Shown in pieces: positions 23,271-33,383 of a stretch of DNA of 64,000 nt; the first letter of the stretch is position 1, and the number at the start of each line of letters is the position of its first letter. The DNA comes from a virus: positions 43,408 to 107,407 of IMG/VR virus record IMGVR_UViG_3300046542_000168, one strand, 5' to 3'. The notes beneath the pieces are model-generated. The model made no database searches. It saw nothing but the letters and a program-made list of their open reading frames with translations, and was not told the DNA's origin. A program made the position numbers and the translations under genes.

Positions 23271-26200
23271 ATGGAACAAGTTATCCTACAAGGCCACAAG
23301 GGCGGCGATAGTAAAGCTCACACGCCTGTCGAGGAAAAGAATACCCTGCTATCGAAGTCTTACGCTAAATTGCTTCTGGCAATTGGTGAAGGTGAGTTCG
23401 CAGGAACCCCAACCGCTGAAAACATCTTCCTCGATGGCACCCCTCTTAAAAGTGCTGGTGGTCTAGATAACTTCGGTGGAGTTAAGTGGGACTACCGTTC
23501 TGGTCGTTCTGACCAGACATACATCACTGGCTTACCAGACATCTCTAATGAGTTCGCCGTCAATCTAGCATTGACTGATGCAACTCCCTGGACACGCCTG
23601 ATTAGCACGCAGCAGATCGATGCCGTTCGTATTACCCTGGCATGGCCAGCAGTGTATGAGCAGAAAGACAACGGCGATGTCGTTGGATATAACATTGAGT
23701 ATGCTATCGATGTTTCCACTAATGGTGGAGCATATGCCGAGCAAGGTAAGTGGAGCACCAACAGCCAGAAGACTACTGTTGAGTACAACCGTACACACCG
23801 TATTAATCTACCTAAGCCTGGAACTTCATGGACAGTACGTGTCCGTCGTCTTACCCCGAACAAAAATAACGGTAAGTTCGGTGACATAATGTCCGTCAAG
23901 TCGGTTGCAGAAGTAATCGACGCCAAGCTTCGCTACCCTAACACAGCCCTTCTGTTCCTTGAGTTTGACGCAGAGGCTTTTGGTGGATCTTCAATCCCGA
24001 AAGTGTCTATCAAGACTAAGGGCCGATTGATTCAAGTACCATCTAACTATGACCCAGACACTAGAGTTTACTCTGGCGTGTGGAACGGTACTTTCAAATG
24101 GGCCTGGACTAACAACCCTGCCTGGGTTTTCTACGACCTAGTTATTAACGAACGCTTCGGCCTCGGTGCTCGCATTAAGCCAGACATGGTTGATAAGTGG
24201 ACCTTGTACCAAGTATCGCAATACTGCGACGTTATGGTATCGAACGGTAAAGGTGGCCAAGAGCCCCGTTACACTTGCAACATCTACATCCAGTCACGTA
24301 AAGAAGCGTGGCAAGTATTGCGTGACATTGTTTCCATCTTCAACGGTATGTTGCACTGGAGCGGTACACAGATTGTTGCAACGGCGGATATGCCTGTTGC
24401 AGTCAATACTCTGCGTACCTACAGCCGTAGCAACGTTGTCGAAGGTAAATTCATTTACGGATCTACATCAGAGAAAACAATCGCTACAACAGCCCTTGTC
24501 TCGTTTGACGATCCAGACAACCACTTCGAAACCGCTGTAGAGGCCGTTAACGACCTCAATCTAGTCCAGCGGTACAAGACGTGGAATCAGGCTGAAATCG
24601 CAGCCATGGGTGTTACAAGCCGTGGTCAGGCACAGCGTAAAGGTAAGTACACGATGCTTACCAACTCGTTGAACCGCATGGTTACATTCAAGCTCGGCCT
24701 GGAAGGTTATCTGCCACGCCCTGGTGAAGTAGTCGGAGTTGCTGACCAAGTGTTGGCAGGTTCTAACTTCTCCGGTCGTATCAGTGCTGCCACCATTAAG
24801 ACTGTGACCTGTGACCGTGTACCGAACGTAGTTGCCGGGGATATCCTGTACGTTAACAAACCTGATGGAACTACCGGCGAAGGTCGCACAGTCCAGAGTG
24901 TTAGCGGCAAGGTAATCACTGTTACAGCAAACTACTCTGCGATTCCTACTGTTGAACTCGGCTGGTATGTCGAGAAGACAACACTGAAGTCTCAGCTCTA
25001 TCGCATCACAAAAGTTACTTGGTCCGATAACGACGCTAAGTTCGAAGTTACCGGCGTGCAATACGAAGACAGCAAATATGCTGCCGTAGATAGTGGTGCT
25101 CGACTGGAGAGCCGCCCTATCACAACTATCCCGGCTGGTGGTCAGGCTGCTCCAACTGGTCTAACAATTTCAAGCTTTACTTACATTGAACAGACAATGG
25201 CTGTTACAACCCTTTCGGTTAAGTGGACTCCAGCAGTTGGGGCCATGAACTATGAAGGGCAATGGCGTAAGGATGGTGGTGACTGGAACAACGTTGGACT
25301 GACAGCAAGTACTGGGTTCGATGTTAAAGGTATTTATTCAGGAGCCTATCAGGCTCGTGTTCGAGCTATCAACGCCCTGGGCACTAAGTCTGTCTGGGTA
25401 GAGTCTACAAACACCCAGTTAACGGGTAAAGTTGGTGCTCCACCAACACTAACCGCCTTTACTACCCTACCGGAAATCTTCGGTATCCGCATCAACTGGG
25501 CATTCCAGGCTGGATCGGACGACGGCGCATTCATCCAGATTCAACAAGCAGACACCATCGCTGGTGGTAACACTACTGAGTTAACTCTAGTCGCCTACCC
25601 TGCTCAGACTTACGTTAAGTCCAACATGCTTGGTGGTGTAGTTAAGTTCTTTCGTGGCCGCTTGATTGACCGTACAGGAAACCAAGGCGCATGGACAGCC
25701 TGGACTTACGGTATCTCGGAATATGGTACAGATAAGATCCTTGAAGCGATTGTCGGTGAAATCAAAGAGACGCATCTAGGGCAAGAGTTGCTAACTGAGA
25801 TTGATAAGATCGAAGTAATCGAGCGCTCTAATGAACTGCTTGAAGCTCAACTTGGTGCAGCGGAAGCAAGTGTTGCGGAAGTTAAAGCTGCCGCTGATGC
25901 CGCTGTAGCTGACTTGAATAATAGTGTAACTCTGCTGAATGGCGACTTGTCGGCATTGCATACACAAGTAAACAACATCAAGGATGCCGCACTCTACGAC
26001 CCTACAAAGACATATGCGAAAGGAACTAGTGCCCGCGTTGGTGATCGCCTGTATCAAGCTAAGCAGGCTGTTCCGATTAACACTTCCCCACCTAACACCA
26101 CTTACTGGCTTGATGTCGGTCAAGTTATTGAAGAGGCAGGGGCTGTCGCTACACAGGTTGGATTGAACACCGTAGCAATTACGAATCAAGGTGGCACCCT

Positions 26201-29200
26201 TACTGCACAAGGCCAGAAACTTGACGCCTTCGATGTACGTCTCGTAGATGCTGAGGGCGATATTATCACTCAAGGTGATGCACTCACCAATCTTCAAACA
26301 ACAGTTACAACTCAAGGCAACACCATTACCTCTCAGGGTAATAACATCACTTCCTTGAACAACAACCTAACCACAACCAACAGTAACGTCACAGCCGCTC
26401 AGAATGCCGCTAACGCAGCAAACACTCTGGCTGGTGGTAAAGGTAAGGTACTTGTCCAATCGACTACTCCAGTCACTGCTGACCAGCTTGCACAGAACTT
26501 GTGGATCGATACAACAGGTGGTGCTAACACACCTAAGCGTTGGTCCGGTAGTGCATGGCTCGCTGTAACTGACAAGGTTGCTACGGACGCAGCAGCAGCA
26601 GCTTCAAGTGCATTGACGCAGGTAGCAACTAAAGCTGATTCCTCTGTTGTGTCTGCATTGACTGGCCGTGTTACAACAGCCGAAGGTTTGATTACTTCAC
26701 AGGGCAGCAGCATCACGTCATTGAACAACAGTTTAAGTGTACTTGGTGCATCTGGCGTAAACATTTTACCTGCTGAATATACAGTGTTTTCGGCAACACC
26801 ACCAGTAACAAACCTTGCAGCAGCGGTGACAACTGAGGTTGATACAGCGACATTACGTGGTTATGCATTGAAGATGGCAACAACCAATGGCACGTCTCAG
26901 ACTGCAACATTTGGTGCTGCACTTACAGCAGATTCATGTAACATTCCGTTCAAAGCACAGAAATACATCTTGTCGTATTGGGCAAAGGCTAACGTTGTTG
27001 GTCATCAGATTGCAAGTTATTTGCGTGTACTTCTTAGTGATGGTGTTACTTTCACAACAGGGCCAGCAACGCTTGTAACATTGACTGATACATGGGCACG
27101 TTATTCGGTGGTCATGGATGTATCGAACGCGACAACTTACAGCGGTATTAAAGCTCAATTGAGCTTCCAGTTTAACCGTTCTGCTGTTGCTGGTCGTATG
27201 GTGTGGTTTGATGGTATTATGCTTGAGGCTGCATTGAATAATGTGTCTACACCATCAAACTTTGTGATTGGACAAAGCTTTGACCAGAACTCAGCTACAA
27301 GCAATGCCGTATCAGCATTGACTTCAACTGTGACACAACAAGGTGACACACTAACCAGTCAAGGCAACAGTATTGTATCGCTGAATAACACGATTGGTAG
27401 TTTGGGTGGTGAAAACCTCCTGTACAACCCTTCGTTCGATAAGCCTAGTACCACTACCGGATTAGCCGATGGTTGGACATCAGGCGGAACAGCAGTTGTT
27501 GTACCTACACTCGTAGCCTCTACCTTAGACCCTGCCGGGTTCGCACAACGAGTTGATGCAACTAGCCTGAGTGCATCAGTCTATGCAGATGTGATCACCG
27601 CTGTAACTAAACGTCCAGCAGCAGTGACAGGACAGATTCATACCGTGTCGGCTTATGTTCGGGCAACGGCAGGGTGTAGTGTACGTCTTTATGTGCAGTG
27701 TGTTAACTCTGCTGGATCTGCAATTGGTACAACCACTGGGACACTAGTTACTACTGATGGAACTTGGCAGCGGATAGTTGTTACATCTAACGCAGCCCCA
27801 GCAGGTGTTGCTAAAATCTCCATTATTGCTCGTTTCTACGGAACAGCAGCAATCAATGCAGGGTTTGCGGAATGGGATCGGGCACAGCTTGAGATTTCTC
27901 CTGTAGTAACTGGCTGGAGAGATAGTGGACTTGCATTGTCGTCGGCTCAATCAGCAACTTCGACAGCAGTAGACGCTTTAACTAACCGTGTTACTGCCAC
28001 TGAAACCGCGATCACGGCATCGGCTCAAGATATCACGAGTCTAACAACAGAAGTTCACTTCCGTGAGTTGGAAGAGTTGTATGCCGGTGATGAAACAGAT
28101 GCTCAGATTGATGATACTTTGCGTATCGCAAGTGGGGCAGCAAATGCTACAACAGCCCTTACTTCAACTGTGACGCAAGTTGATGGGAAAGTTACCGCAC
28201 AAGCACAGCAAATCACTGACTTGACCGCAAGCCTTAGTACCACCAACGGCACTGTGGCAGGACAAGCACAAGCTGTATCTGATTTAACAGCGACGGTTAC
28301 GGCTCAAGGTAATACGCTGACTACACAAGCAGGCAGTCTCACTCAACTGCAAAGTACAGTTGGTGGTATTGCTGGTAACGGTTCTAACCTCCTACCGGAC
28401 ACTTATAGCTGGATCACTTCGACAACTCTACCAGCAACGGTTATGGGAACATCGATGACCCGTGTTGGTGTAGCTGTAGCAGGCTCGGTATCAGGGTTCG
28501 GCTACAAGATGACAACAGCCAGCACATCTACTGCTCAGTACATGATGCTGTCACCCACAAACGACGCCGCAGGCCGTAACGTATCACTTGAACCGGGTAC
28601 TTACCTAGTTTCCATGTTTGTGCAAGGTTCTGTCGCTGGCACTGCAAGAGTTTCACTGTTCGATGGAACGCACCGTAACTCACCAGTTCTGGATTTCACT
28701 ACAACAAGACAACGATTGACATTCATTTGTACAGTGACGAGTTCTACTCAAGCGAGTGTAATCATTTACTCGAACTTGTCTGGGCTGGCTGCTGGAGTTG
28801 ATATCACAGTTGACAGTGTGATGGTTGAAAAGCAGATCGGTACTTCCGTAGTTCCATCTCCGTTCGTAGCTGGTAGTTCGGCAGCAACATCGTCTGGACA
28901 AGCAACTGCTATTGACGCACTCAATACTTCAGTAACTCAGGTGAATGGGAAGATCGAATCAGTTGCACAGAGCGTTCAATCACTTACAGCTACGGCTCGA
29001 CAAGATGATGGCTCAGGTGATCTAGCTGACGCCCTAAACCTGTGGCAGAACACTGCTTCAATCCAGACCGAAAGTATTGCTCGTGCTGACCAAGACGGAG
29101 CAATGGCGGCTAAGGTTGAAACAATCATCGCCCAGGTGAACGACAACACTGCGTTGATTCAACAAGAGTCAGTAGCAAGGGCCACAGCAGACTCAGTAAA

Positions 29201-29738
29201 TGCTACGTACACTACGTCTGTACAGGCTAGTTTGAACAATACTAACGCAATGGTTCAAACTCAAGCAAGTGCAATCGCCACAACCGATGGCAACCTGAAT
29301 ACTCTAAACACCAAGGTAGCTGCCGCGTACAGTATCAAGTTGGGAGTTGCTTCTAACGGGCAATACTATGCTGCTGGGATGGGTATCGGGATTGAAAATA
29401 CCCCGGCTGGTATGCAGTCGCAAGTGATCTTCACTGCGGATCGCTTTGCGATCATGAACCAGACCAATAACGTAACTACATCTCCTTTCGTAGTTCAAGG
29501 CGGTCAGACAATCATCAACAGTGCAGTCATCGGTGATGCAACTATCGGCTTCGCTAAGATTGCGGACAACTTGCAATCCACCAACTTCGTTTCTAACTCT
29601 ACTGGGTGGGCACTAACTAAAGGTGGCTATCTGGAGCTAAACGGAAGTGGCGGACAGGGAAGAATCTCCATTACTAACAACGTCATCATGGTGTTTGATG
29701 CTGGTGGTGTTCTCCGTGTACGGCTAGGGCTTTGGTAA
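23271..29738 (+). CDS. J-like central tail tip / host specificity protein with inserted binding domains
   Basis: At 2155 residues, this is almost twice lambda J. Residues 1-about 620 form the conserved hub (KGGDSKAHTPVEEKNTL near the start), followed by fibronectin-like modules to about 830. The remainder alternates heptad-like helices repeating T-x-Q-G-x-x-I-x-S-L with three jelly-roll-like modules at about 1160-1335 (GVNILPAEY), 1380-1550 (GENLLYNPSF) and 1700-1870 (GSNLLPDTY), which resemble carbohydrate-binding modules. The C terminus has the DUF1983-like end (FADRFAIMNQ type). It binds the receptor and triggers DNA release. The first inserted module has different codon use from its neighbours. 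Confidence 0.92.
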   Translation: MEQVILQGHKGGDSKAHTPVEEKNTLLSKSYAKLLLAIGEGEFAGTPTAENIFLDGTPLKSAGGLDNFGGVKWDYRSGRSDQTYITGLPDISNEFAVNLALTDATPWTRLISTQQIDAVRITLAWPAVYEQKDNGDVVGYNIEYAIDVSTNGGAYAEQGKWSTNSQKTTVEYNRTHRINLPKPGTSWTVRVRRLTPNKNNGKFGDIMSVKSVAEVIDAKLRYPNTALLFLEFDAEAFGGSSIPKVSIKTKGRLIQVPSNYDPDTRVYSGVWNGTFKWAWTNNPAWVFYDLVINERFGLGARIKPDMVDKWTLYQVSQYCDVMVSNGKGGQEPRYTCNIYIQSRKEAWQVLRDIVSIFNGMLHWSGTQIVATADMPVAVNTLRTYSRSNVVEGKFIYGSTSEKTIATTALVSFDDPDNHFETAVEAVNDLNLVQRYKTWNQAEIAAMGVTSRGQAQRKGKYTMLTNSLNRMVTFKLGLEGYLPRPGEVVGVADQVLAGSNFSGRISAATIKTVTCDRVPNVVAGDILYVNKPDGTTGEGRTVQSVSGKVITVTANYSAIPTVELGWYVEKTTLKSQLYRITKVTWSDNDAKFEVTGVQYEDSKYAAVDSGARLESRPITTIPAGGQAAPTGLTISSFTYIEQTMAVTTLSVKWTPAVGAMNYEGQWRKDGGDWNNVGLTASTGFDVKGIYSGAYQARVRAINALGTKSVWVESTNTQLTGKVGAPPTLTAFTTLPEIFGIRINWAFQAGSDDGAFIQIQQADTIAGGNTTELTLVAYPAQTYVKSNMLGGVVKFFRGRLIDRTGNQGAWTAWTYGISEYGTDKILEAIVGEIKETHLGQELLTEIDKIEVIERSNELLEAQLGAAEASVAEVKAAADAAVADLNNSVTLLNGDLSALHTQVNNIKDAALYDPTKTYAKGTSARVGDRLYQAKQAVPINTSPPNTTYWLDVGQVIEEAGAVATQVGLNTVAITNQGGTLTAQGQKLDAFDVRLVDAEGDIITQGDALTNLQTTVTTQGNTITSQGNNITSLNNNLTTTNSNVTAAQNAANAANTLAGGKGKVLVQSTTPVTADQLAQNLWIDTTGGANTPKRWSGSAWLAVTDKVATDAAAAASSALTQVATKADSSVVSALTGRVTTAEGLITSQGSSITSLNNSLSVLGASGVNILPAEYTVFSATPPVTNLAAAVTTEVDTATLRGYALKMATTNGTSQTATFGAALTADSCNIPFKAQKYILSYWAKANVVGHQIASYLRVLLSDGVTFTTGPATLVTLTDTWARYSVVMDVSNATTYSGIKAQLSFQFNRSAVAGRMVWFDGIMLEAALNNVSTPSNFVIGQSFDQNSATSNAVSALTSTVTQQGDTLTSQGNSIVSLNNTIGSLGGENLLYNPSFDKPSTTTGLADGWTSGGTAVVVPTLVASTLDPAGFAQRVDATSLSASVYADVITAVTKRPAAVTGQIHTVSAYVRATAGCSVRLYVQCVNSAGSAIGTTTGTLVTTDGTWQRIVVTSNAAPAGVAKISIIARFYGTAAINAGFAEWDRAQLEISPVVTGWRDSGLALSSAQSATSTAVDALTNRVTATETAITASAQDITSLTTEVHFRELEELYAGDETDAQIDDTLRIASGAANATTALTSTVTQVDGKVTAQAQQITDLTASLSTTNGTVAGQAQAVSDLTATVTAQGNTLTTQAGSLTQLQSTVGGIAGNGSNLLPDTYSWITSTTLPATVMGTSMTRVGVAVAGSVSGFGYKMTTASTSTAQYMMLSPTNDAAGRNVSLEPGTYLVSMFVQGSVAGTARVSLFDGTHRNSPVLDFTTTRQRLTFICTVTSSTQASVIIYSNLSGLAAGVDITVDSVMVEKQIGTSVVPSPFVAGSSAATSSGQATAIDALNTSVTQVNGKIESVAQSVQSLTATARQDDGSGDLADALNLWQNTASIQTESIARADQDGAMAAKVETIIAQVNDNTALIQQESVARATADSVNATYTTSVQASLNNTNAMVQTQASAIATTDGNLNTLNTKVAAAYSIKLGVASNGQYYAAGMGIGIENTPAGMQSQVIFTADRFAIMNQTNNVTTSPFVVQGGQTIINSAVIGDATIGFAKIADNLQSTNFVSNSTGWALTKGGYLELNGSGGQGRISITNNVIMVFDAGGVLRVRLGLW

Positions 29739-29742
29739 TAAA

Positions 29743-29768
29743 GAGGGGCTACGGCCCCTCATTCTTTT
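29743..29768 (+). terminator. terminator after J
   Basis: GAGGGGC-TACG-GCCCCTC followed by ATTCTTTT. Confidence 0.7.
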
Positions 29769-29779
29769 AAGGAATTCAC

Positions 29780-30622
29780 ATGGCTTGGTACTCTACCGGG
29801 ACAATCACTGCCACTAACAATAGTGGCGCCATTACGGGTGTTGGTACACTCTTTATGGCAAACGTGAAGATTGGAGATGGTGTTACCATTGCTGGTAGCA
29901 CGTCGATTCACGAAGTTATTAACGTAACAAGCGATACGCAACTAACTGTATCGCCAGTTTATGCAGGAACTACCGGAAGTGGCAAGACTTTCGGAGTTGT
30001 TCCGGTCCAGGGGTATGTAAAGGACTTGGCTAATCAGGCTAAGTCACTACTCCTAACTTTCAGTACTGTTGGGGCAAGTGTAAGTGTAAATGCTTTAGCG
30101 GGTATTACCGGCGCGGCCAATCAGATTCCTTACTTTACATCTGGCTCCACGATGTGGACAACCCCACTGACAGCCGCTGCCAGGACGCTACTGGATGACG
30201 CAGATGTCCCAGCGATGCGTACAACTCTTGGGTTGAAGGCAGCCGCACTAGCAGACATCAAGGGTACTGTTTCTCAATCTGGGGGTGTACCTACGGGTGC
30301 GATTATTGAGACTGGAAATAATGCAAACGGTTACTACACAAAATTCGCAGATGGCACACTCATTTGCACCAACGCAGCAGGTGTTGCATCCCCGACGATT
30401 GTAGCCAATGGTTCAACTCAGTTCAACGTTAACCTTCCCTCTGCATTCGTTGCTGGAACAATCTCCGGCTGGGCTTGTGGCTACCCTATGGGATCTTGGG
30501 AGTATTACGGCACGCTCGTGGTAGTGGGTAGCGGCACTAGTGCCATGACCGTTTTCATGAGAAACGGCCCATACCCACAACAGTTCTTCGTCTATTACAA
30601 CGCCATAGGGAGATGGTACTGA
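29780..30622 (+). CDS. tail fibre protein, tandem copy 1
   Basis: A 280-residue fibre. The N-terminal 110 residues (MAWYSTGTITATNNSGAITG) are shared with the next two genes, as is the segment T-x-S-x-A-R-x-L-L with MRTTLGLK and G-x-V-S-Q-S-G-G-V-P-T-G-A. The last 90 residues are unique, a typical attachment-shaft-plus-tip design. It overlaps copy 2 by one base. Confidence 0.85.
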   Translation: MAWYSTGTITATNNSGAITGVGTLFMANVKIGDGVTIAGSTSIHEVINVTSDTQLTVSPVYAGTTGSGKTFGVVPVQGYVKDLANQAKSLLLTFSTVGASVSVNALAGITGAANQIPYFTSGSTMWTTPLTAAARTLLDDADVPAMRTTLGLKAAALADIKGTVSQSGGVPTGAIIETGNNANGYYTKFADGTLICTNAAGVASPTIVANGSTQFNVNLPSAFVAGTISGWACGYPMGSWEYYGTLVVVGSGTSAMTVFMRNGPYPQQFFVYYNAIGRWY

Positions 30623-31458
30623 TGGGCTGGTACAACGGCGGAACTGTCACCGCAACAAATAACAGCGGAACACTAACTGGAGTTAGTACAGCCTTCATTG
30701 CGAATGTTCGGGTTGGTGATGGCGTTACTATCACTGGAAGCACTTCCATTCATGAAGTTACAAACATCACCAGCGAAACACAACTAACTTTCTCACCAGT
30801 TTATGCTGGAACTACTGGGAGCGGTAAAGCTTACGCTATCGTTCCCGTTCAAGGGTATCCACAGGCCCTGGCCGATCAAGCAAAGTCGCTCATCCTTAGC
30901 TTCGGTAACGTAGCTGCTAACGCTTCAGTTAACGCTCTCATGGGCGTAACTGGTGCAGCAGATAGACTGCCGTATTACACCTCGGCTTCAGCAATGGCAG
31001 TAACTACGTTTACGGCTGCTGCAAGAACTCTGTTGGACGATACGACTGTTGCAGCAATGCGTACAACACTAGGTCTTAAAACATCCGCTACAGCAGACCT
31101 CATCGGTACTGTTTCTCAATCTGCCGGGGTTCCAACTGGGGCAGTAATCGAGCGTGGGTATAATGCGAATGGCCACTACACTAAGTGGGCGGATGGAACG
31201 ATGATATGTCGCCAATGGATGACATATACCAGTGTTGGTGCAGGAGCTGTTGCCACTGGAACGTGGACCTTCCCTGTAGGGTTCTCTGCCACGCCGAACG
31301 TCAATATCACAGCCGGTGGATCGGGTTGGGGGTATCTAACAACTGTAGGGTTTGAGGGCTTGCCCGGTACTACTGGAGTTGGCTACTCGTACCAAAACAC
31401 ATTCAGTTCGGCAAAGACGGTCTATCTCAGTTGTCAAGCGACTGGATTGTGGTTCTAA
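30622..31458 (+). CDS. tail fibre protein, tandem copy 2
   Basis: A 278-residue paralog. The start at 30622 (MGWYNGGTVTATNNSG) is chosen over an upstream GTG-like start because it aligns with copies 1 and 3 and overlaps the previous stop (TGATG). Shaft conserved, tip from about 190 divergent (Trp, Gly, Tyr rich). Confidence 0.85.
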   Translation: MGWYNGGTVTATNNSGTLTGVSTAFIANVRVGDGVTITGSTSIHEVTNITSETQLTFSPVYAGTTGSGKAYAIVPVQGYPQALADQAKSLILSFGNVAANASVNALMGVTGAADRLPYYTSASAMAVTTFTAAARTLLDDTTVAAMRTTLGLKTSATADLIGTVSQSAGVPTGAVIERGYNANGHYTKWADGTMICRQWMTYTSVGAGAVATGTWTFPVGFSATPNVNITAGGSGWGYLTTVGFEGLPGTTGVGYSYQNTFSSAKTVYLSCQATGLWF

Positions 31459-31473
31459 CACAAGGATTAATAC

Positions 31474-32325
31474 ATGGCGTGGTATAACGCTGGCACATTA
31501 ACTGCCACAAACAACAGTGCAACTATTACAGGGGCTGGAACGCTGTTTCTTGCTAATGTGAGTGTTGGGGACGGTGTAACTATCGCGGGTAGCACGACTA
31601 TTCATGAAGTTACTAACGTTGCCTCTAACACACAACTTAGCATCTCCCCTGTTTACACCGGCACAACGGGATCGAGCAAGACTTATTCTATTATCCCTGT
31701 CCAGGGATATGTAAGAGACTTAGCCAATCAAGCTAAACAACTCATCCTCACCTTCTCTACCGTAGGCTCTAGTGTCAGTGTTGGTGCATTAGCTGGCATT
31801 ACGGGGGCTGCTGACATGATCCCCTACTTTACTTCCGGCTCGACAATGTGGACTACTCCACTCACATCTCAGGCACGTAGTCTATTAGCCAATACAACAG
31901 CAGCTAATATGCGTACAACTCTCGGATTAAAGGCTGCCGCTCTGGCAGACATCACTGGAACTGTCTCTCAATCTGGGGGCGTTCCAACTGGTGCGGTAAT
32001 TGAGTCTGGCACCAATGCCAACGGCTTTTATATCAAGTGGGCAGACGGGACGATGATCTGTCGTCAAATTAGTGGCTCGACAGTAACAAACAACGCTGGA
32101 GCAGGTGGCATCTACTATTCCAACGGAGTTGGATTCACCTATCCGGTAACATTCGCCGGTAACGTTCCGTGTGTGTCATTGAGCGCTCTAACCGCAAATG
32201 GTTACTTCTGCTCGACTGCTGTAGAGGGACCGACCACTACAAGCGGAATTGTCTCACGACTTACCTCGTATATTCCTACAGCCACAGGGTACGTGTGTTA
32301 CATCGCCGTTGGTCGCTGGTATTAA
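31474..32325 (+). CDS. tail fibre protein, tandem copy 3
   Basis: A 283-residue paralog with shaft identical in pattern to copy 1 (FSTVGSSVSVGALAGITGAA against FSTVGASVSVNALAGITGAA) and a different tip ending G-R-W-Y, as copy 1 also does. Three tandem fibres with shared shafts suggest duplication for receptor breadth. Confidence 0.85.
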   Translation: MAWYNAGTLTATNNSATITGAGTLFLANVSVGDGVTIAGSTTIHEVTNVASNTQLSISPVYTGTTGSSKTYSIIPVQGYVRDLANQAKQLILTFSTVGSSVSVGALAGITGAADMIPYFTSGSTMWTTPLTSQARSLLANTTAANMRTTLGLKAAALADITGTVSQSGGVPTGAVIESGTNANGFYIKWADGTMICRQISGSTVTNNAGAGGIYYSNGVGFTYPVTFAGNVPCVSLSALTANGYFCSTAVEGPTTTSGIVSRLTSYIPTATGYVCYIAVGRWY

Positions 32326-32342
32326 TAATTAAGGAACAAACA

Positions 32343-32633
32343 ATGAAACTAACATTTAGCCCGCAACGTCGGGACGATACACTCGCACTCATTAAAGCGA
32401 ACGATACGCTAATCATCAATGGCGAAGTTCTTGACTTCAGCCCACTACCAGAAGGTGCCACTCTACCAAGTAGCGCTGTTGGCAATGACTGGATTATCGG
32501 TGACATCACCCGCAAAGATGGACAGATTGAATTAACTCTAATTCTCCCGCACGGACCAGACGCCTCTGAAGCAGCTCGCTTCCCAGTGCCACTAATCCTA
32601 ACTGAGAATGGTGCAGTGGAGCTGCCAGTATGA
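32343..32633 (+). CDS. conserved tail-region protein of Pseudomonas phages
   Basis: A 96-residue protein starting at ATG 32343, with GGAACAAACA upstream; a longer frame upstream lacks a ribosome site. It opens MKLTFSPQRRDDTLALIKAN and contains DFSPLPEGATLPSSAV, a pattern familiar from lambda-like Pseudomonas prophages, where it always sits after the fibre. Likely a fibre assembly helper; not proven. It overlaps the next gene by four bases. Confidence 0.8.
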   Translation: MKLTFSPQRRDDTLALIKANDTLIINGEVLDFSPLPEGATLPSSAVGNDWIIGDITRKDGQIELTLILPHGPDASEAARFPVPLILTENGAVELPV

Positions 32634-33028
32634 CTAGTATGATCGACTGGGGAAAACTGGTAACAGTTGAAGACAAGGCTGTAGAAGCCCTGGCTGCCCT
32701 AAAGAAACAAGTAGCGACAGTTCGTTACAATAATGAAGTAAAAGGAATCACCGTCTCTGGAATGTTGGTTGATACAGGACGTGACAGCCAGGGGCTCATT
32801 GCTGGAGCCTGTCTTGCAGCCGTAATTGATCCTGAATACTTGGTGAACTGGAAGTGTGTGAGCGGAGAATTCCTACCTCTTAACGCACAGCAAATCATTG
32901 GACTTGCTACGGCTGTCCGTGCTCATGTTCAAGCCTGCTTCAACAGAGAGAATGAATTGCTAACCGCCATCGAGGACAACACTTTCACAGAAAGTATGTT
33001 GACAGAAGGATGGCCGTCTAATGAGTAA
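32630..33028 (+). CDS. DUF4376-like tail-associated protein
   Basis: A 132-residue protein with the DUF4376 pattern: R-Y-N-N-E-V-K-G-I-T-V, V-D-T-G-R-D-S-Q, V-N-W-K-C-V-S-G-E-F-L-P-L-N-A and a late helical H-V-Q-A-C-F-N-R-E. It is found among fibre genes of many phages, probably as tail fibre assembly or capping protein. It overlaps both neighbours by a few bases. Confidence 0.8.
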   Translation: MTSMIDWGKLVTVEDKAVEALAALKKQVATVRYNNEVKGITVSGMLVDTGRDSQGLIAGACLAAVIDPEYLVNWKCVSGEFLPLNAQQIIGLATAVRAHVQACFNRENELLTAIEDNTFTESMLTEGWPSNE

Positions 33029-33383
33029 CGGCTTTCCTCTTCCGCTTAACGTTCAATACATGAATACCGCTAAGAACTGGAAACTTCTTCAGCCTTTTAT
33101 CTTCGTTGATGAAGTTGAAGGACCGATAGACATCCCAGCTCGTTTTACCACCAATGGTCTTACCCTCCCCCGCATTCCTCTAGTGCTCGCCTTGTTCGAT
33201 AACTACGGCTTCCCAGCAGCGGTTGTACACGATTATCTGTACGACGCCTCTGGGGTAGGCCGTAAAGAATCCGATCAAGTCTTCTACCGGGCTCTCAGAG
33301 CCTCTGGTGTAGCAAGATGGCGGGCTAGCCTGATGTATGCAGGTGTAAGGGTCTTTGGCCGCTTTTACTACAAGGGGCTGTGA
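33021..33383 (+). CDS. DUF1353 family protein
   Basis: A 120-residue protein with V-V-H-D-Y-L-Y-D, a following R-K-E-S-D-Q-V-F-Y-R-A-L and Y-A-G-V-R-V-F-G, the signature of DUF1353, a phage family with conserved His/Asp of unknown biochemical role, usually near tail or lysis genes. It overlaps neighbours by eight and one bases. Confidence 0.85.
   Translation: MSNGFPLPLNVQYMNTAKNWKLLQPFIFVDEVEGPIDIPARFTTNGLTLPRIPLVLALFDNYGFPAAVVHDYLYDASGVGRKESDQVFYRALRASGVARWRASLMYAGVRVFGRFYYKGL

Noticed and set aside
25791-26315. 174-codon minus-strand frame inside the J gene
   Set aside because: Opposite a convincing structural gene with repeats; no start signals.
29780-32325. Diversity-generating retroelement acting on the fibre genes
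   Set aside because: No reverse transcriptase, no A-biased variable repeat pair was seen; variation looks like gene duplication.
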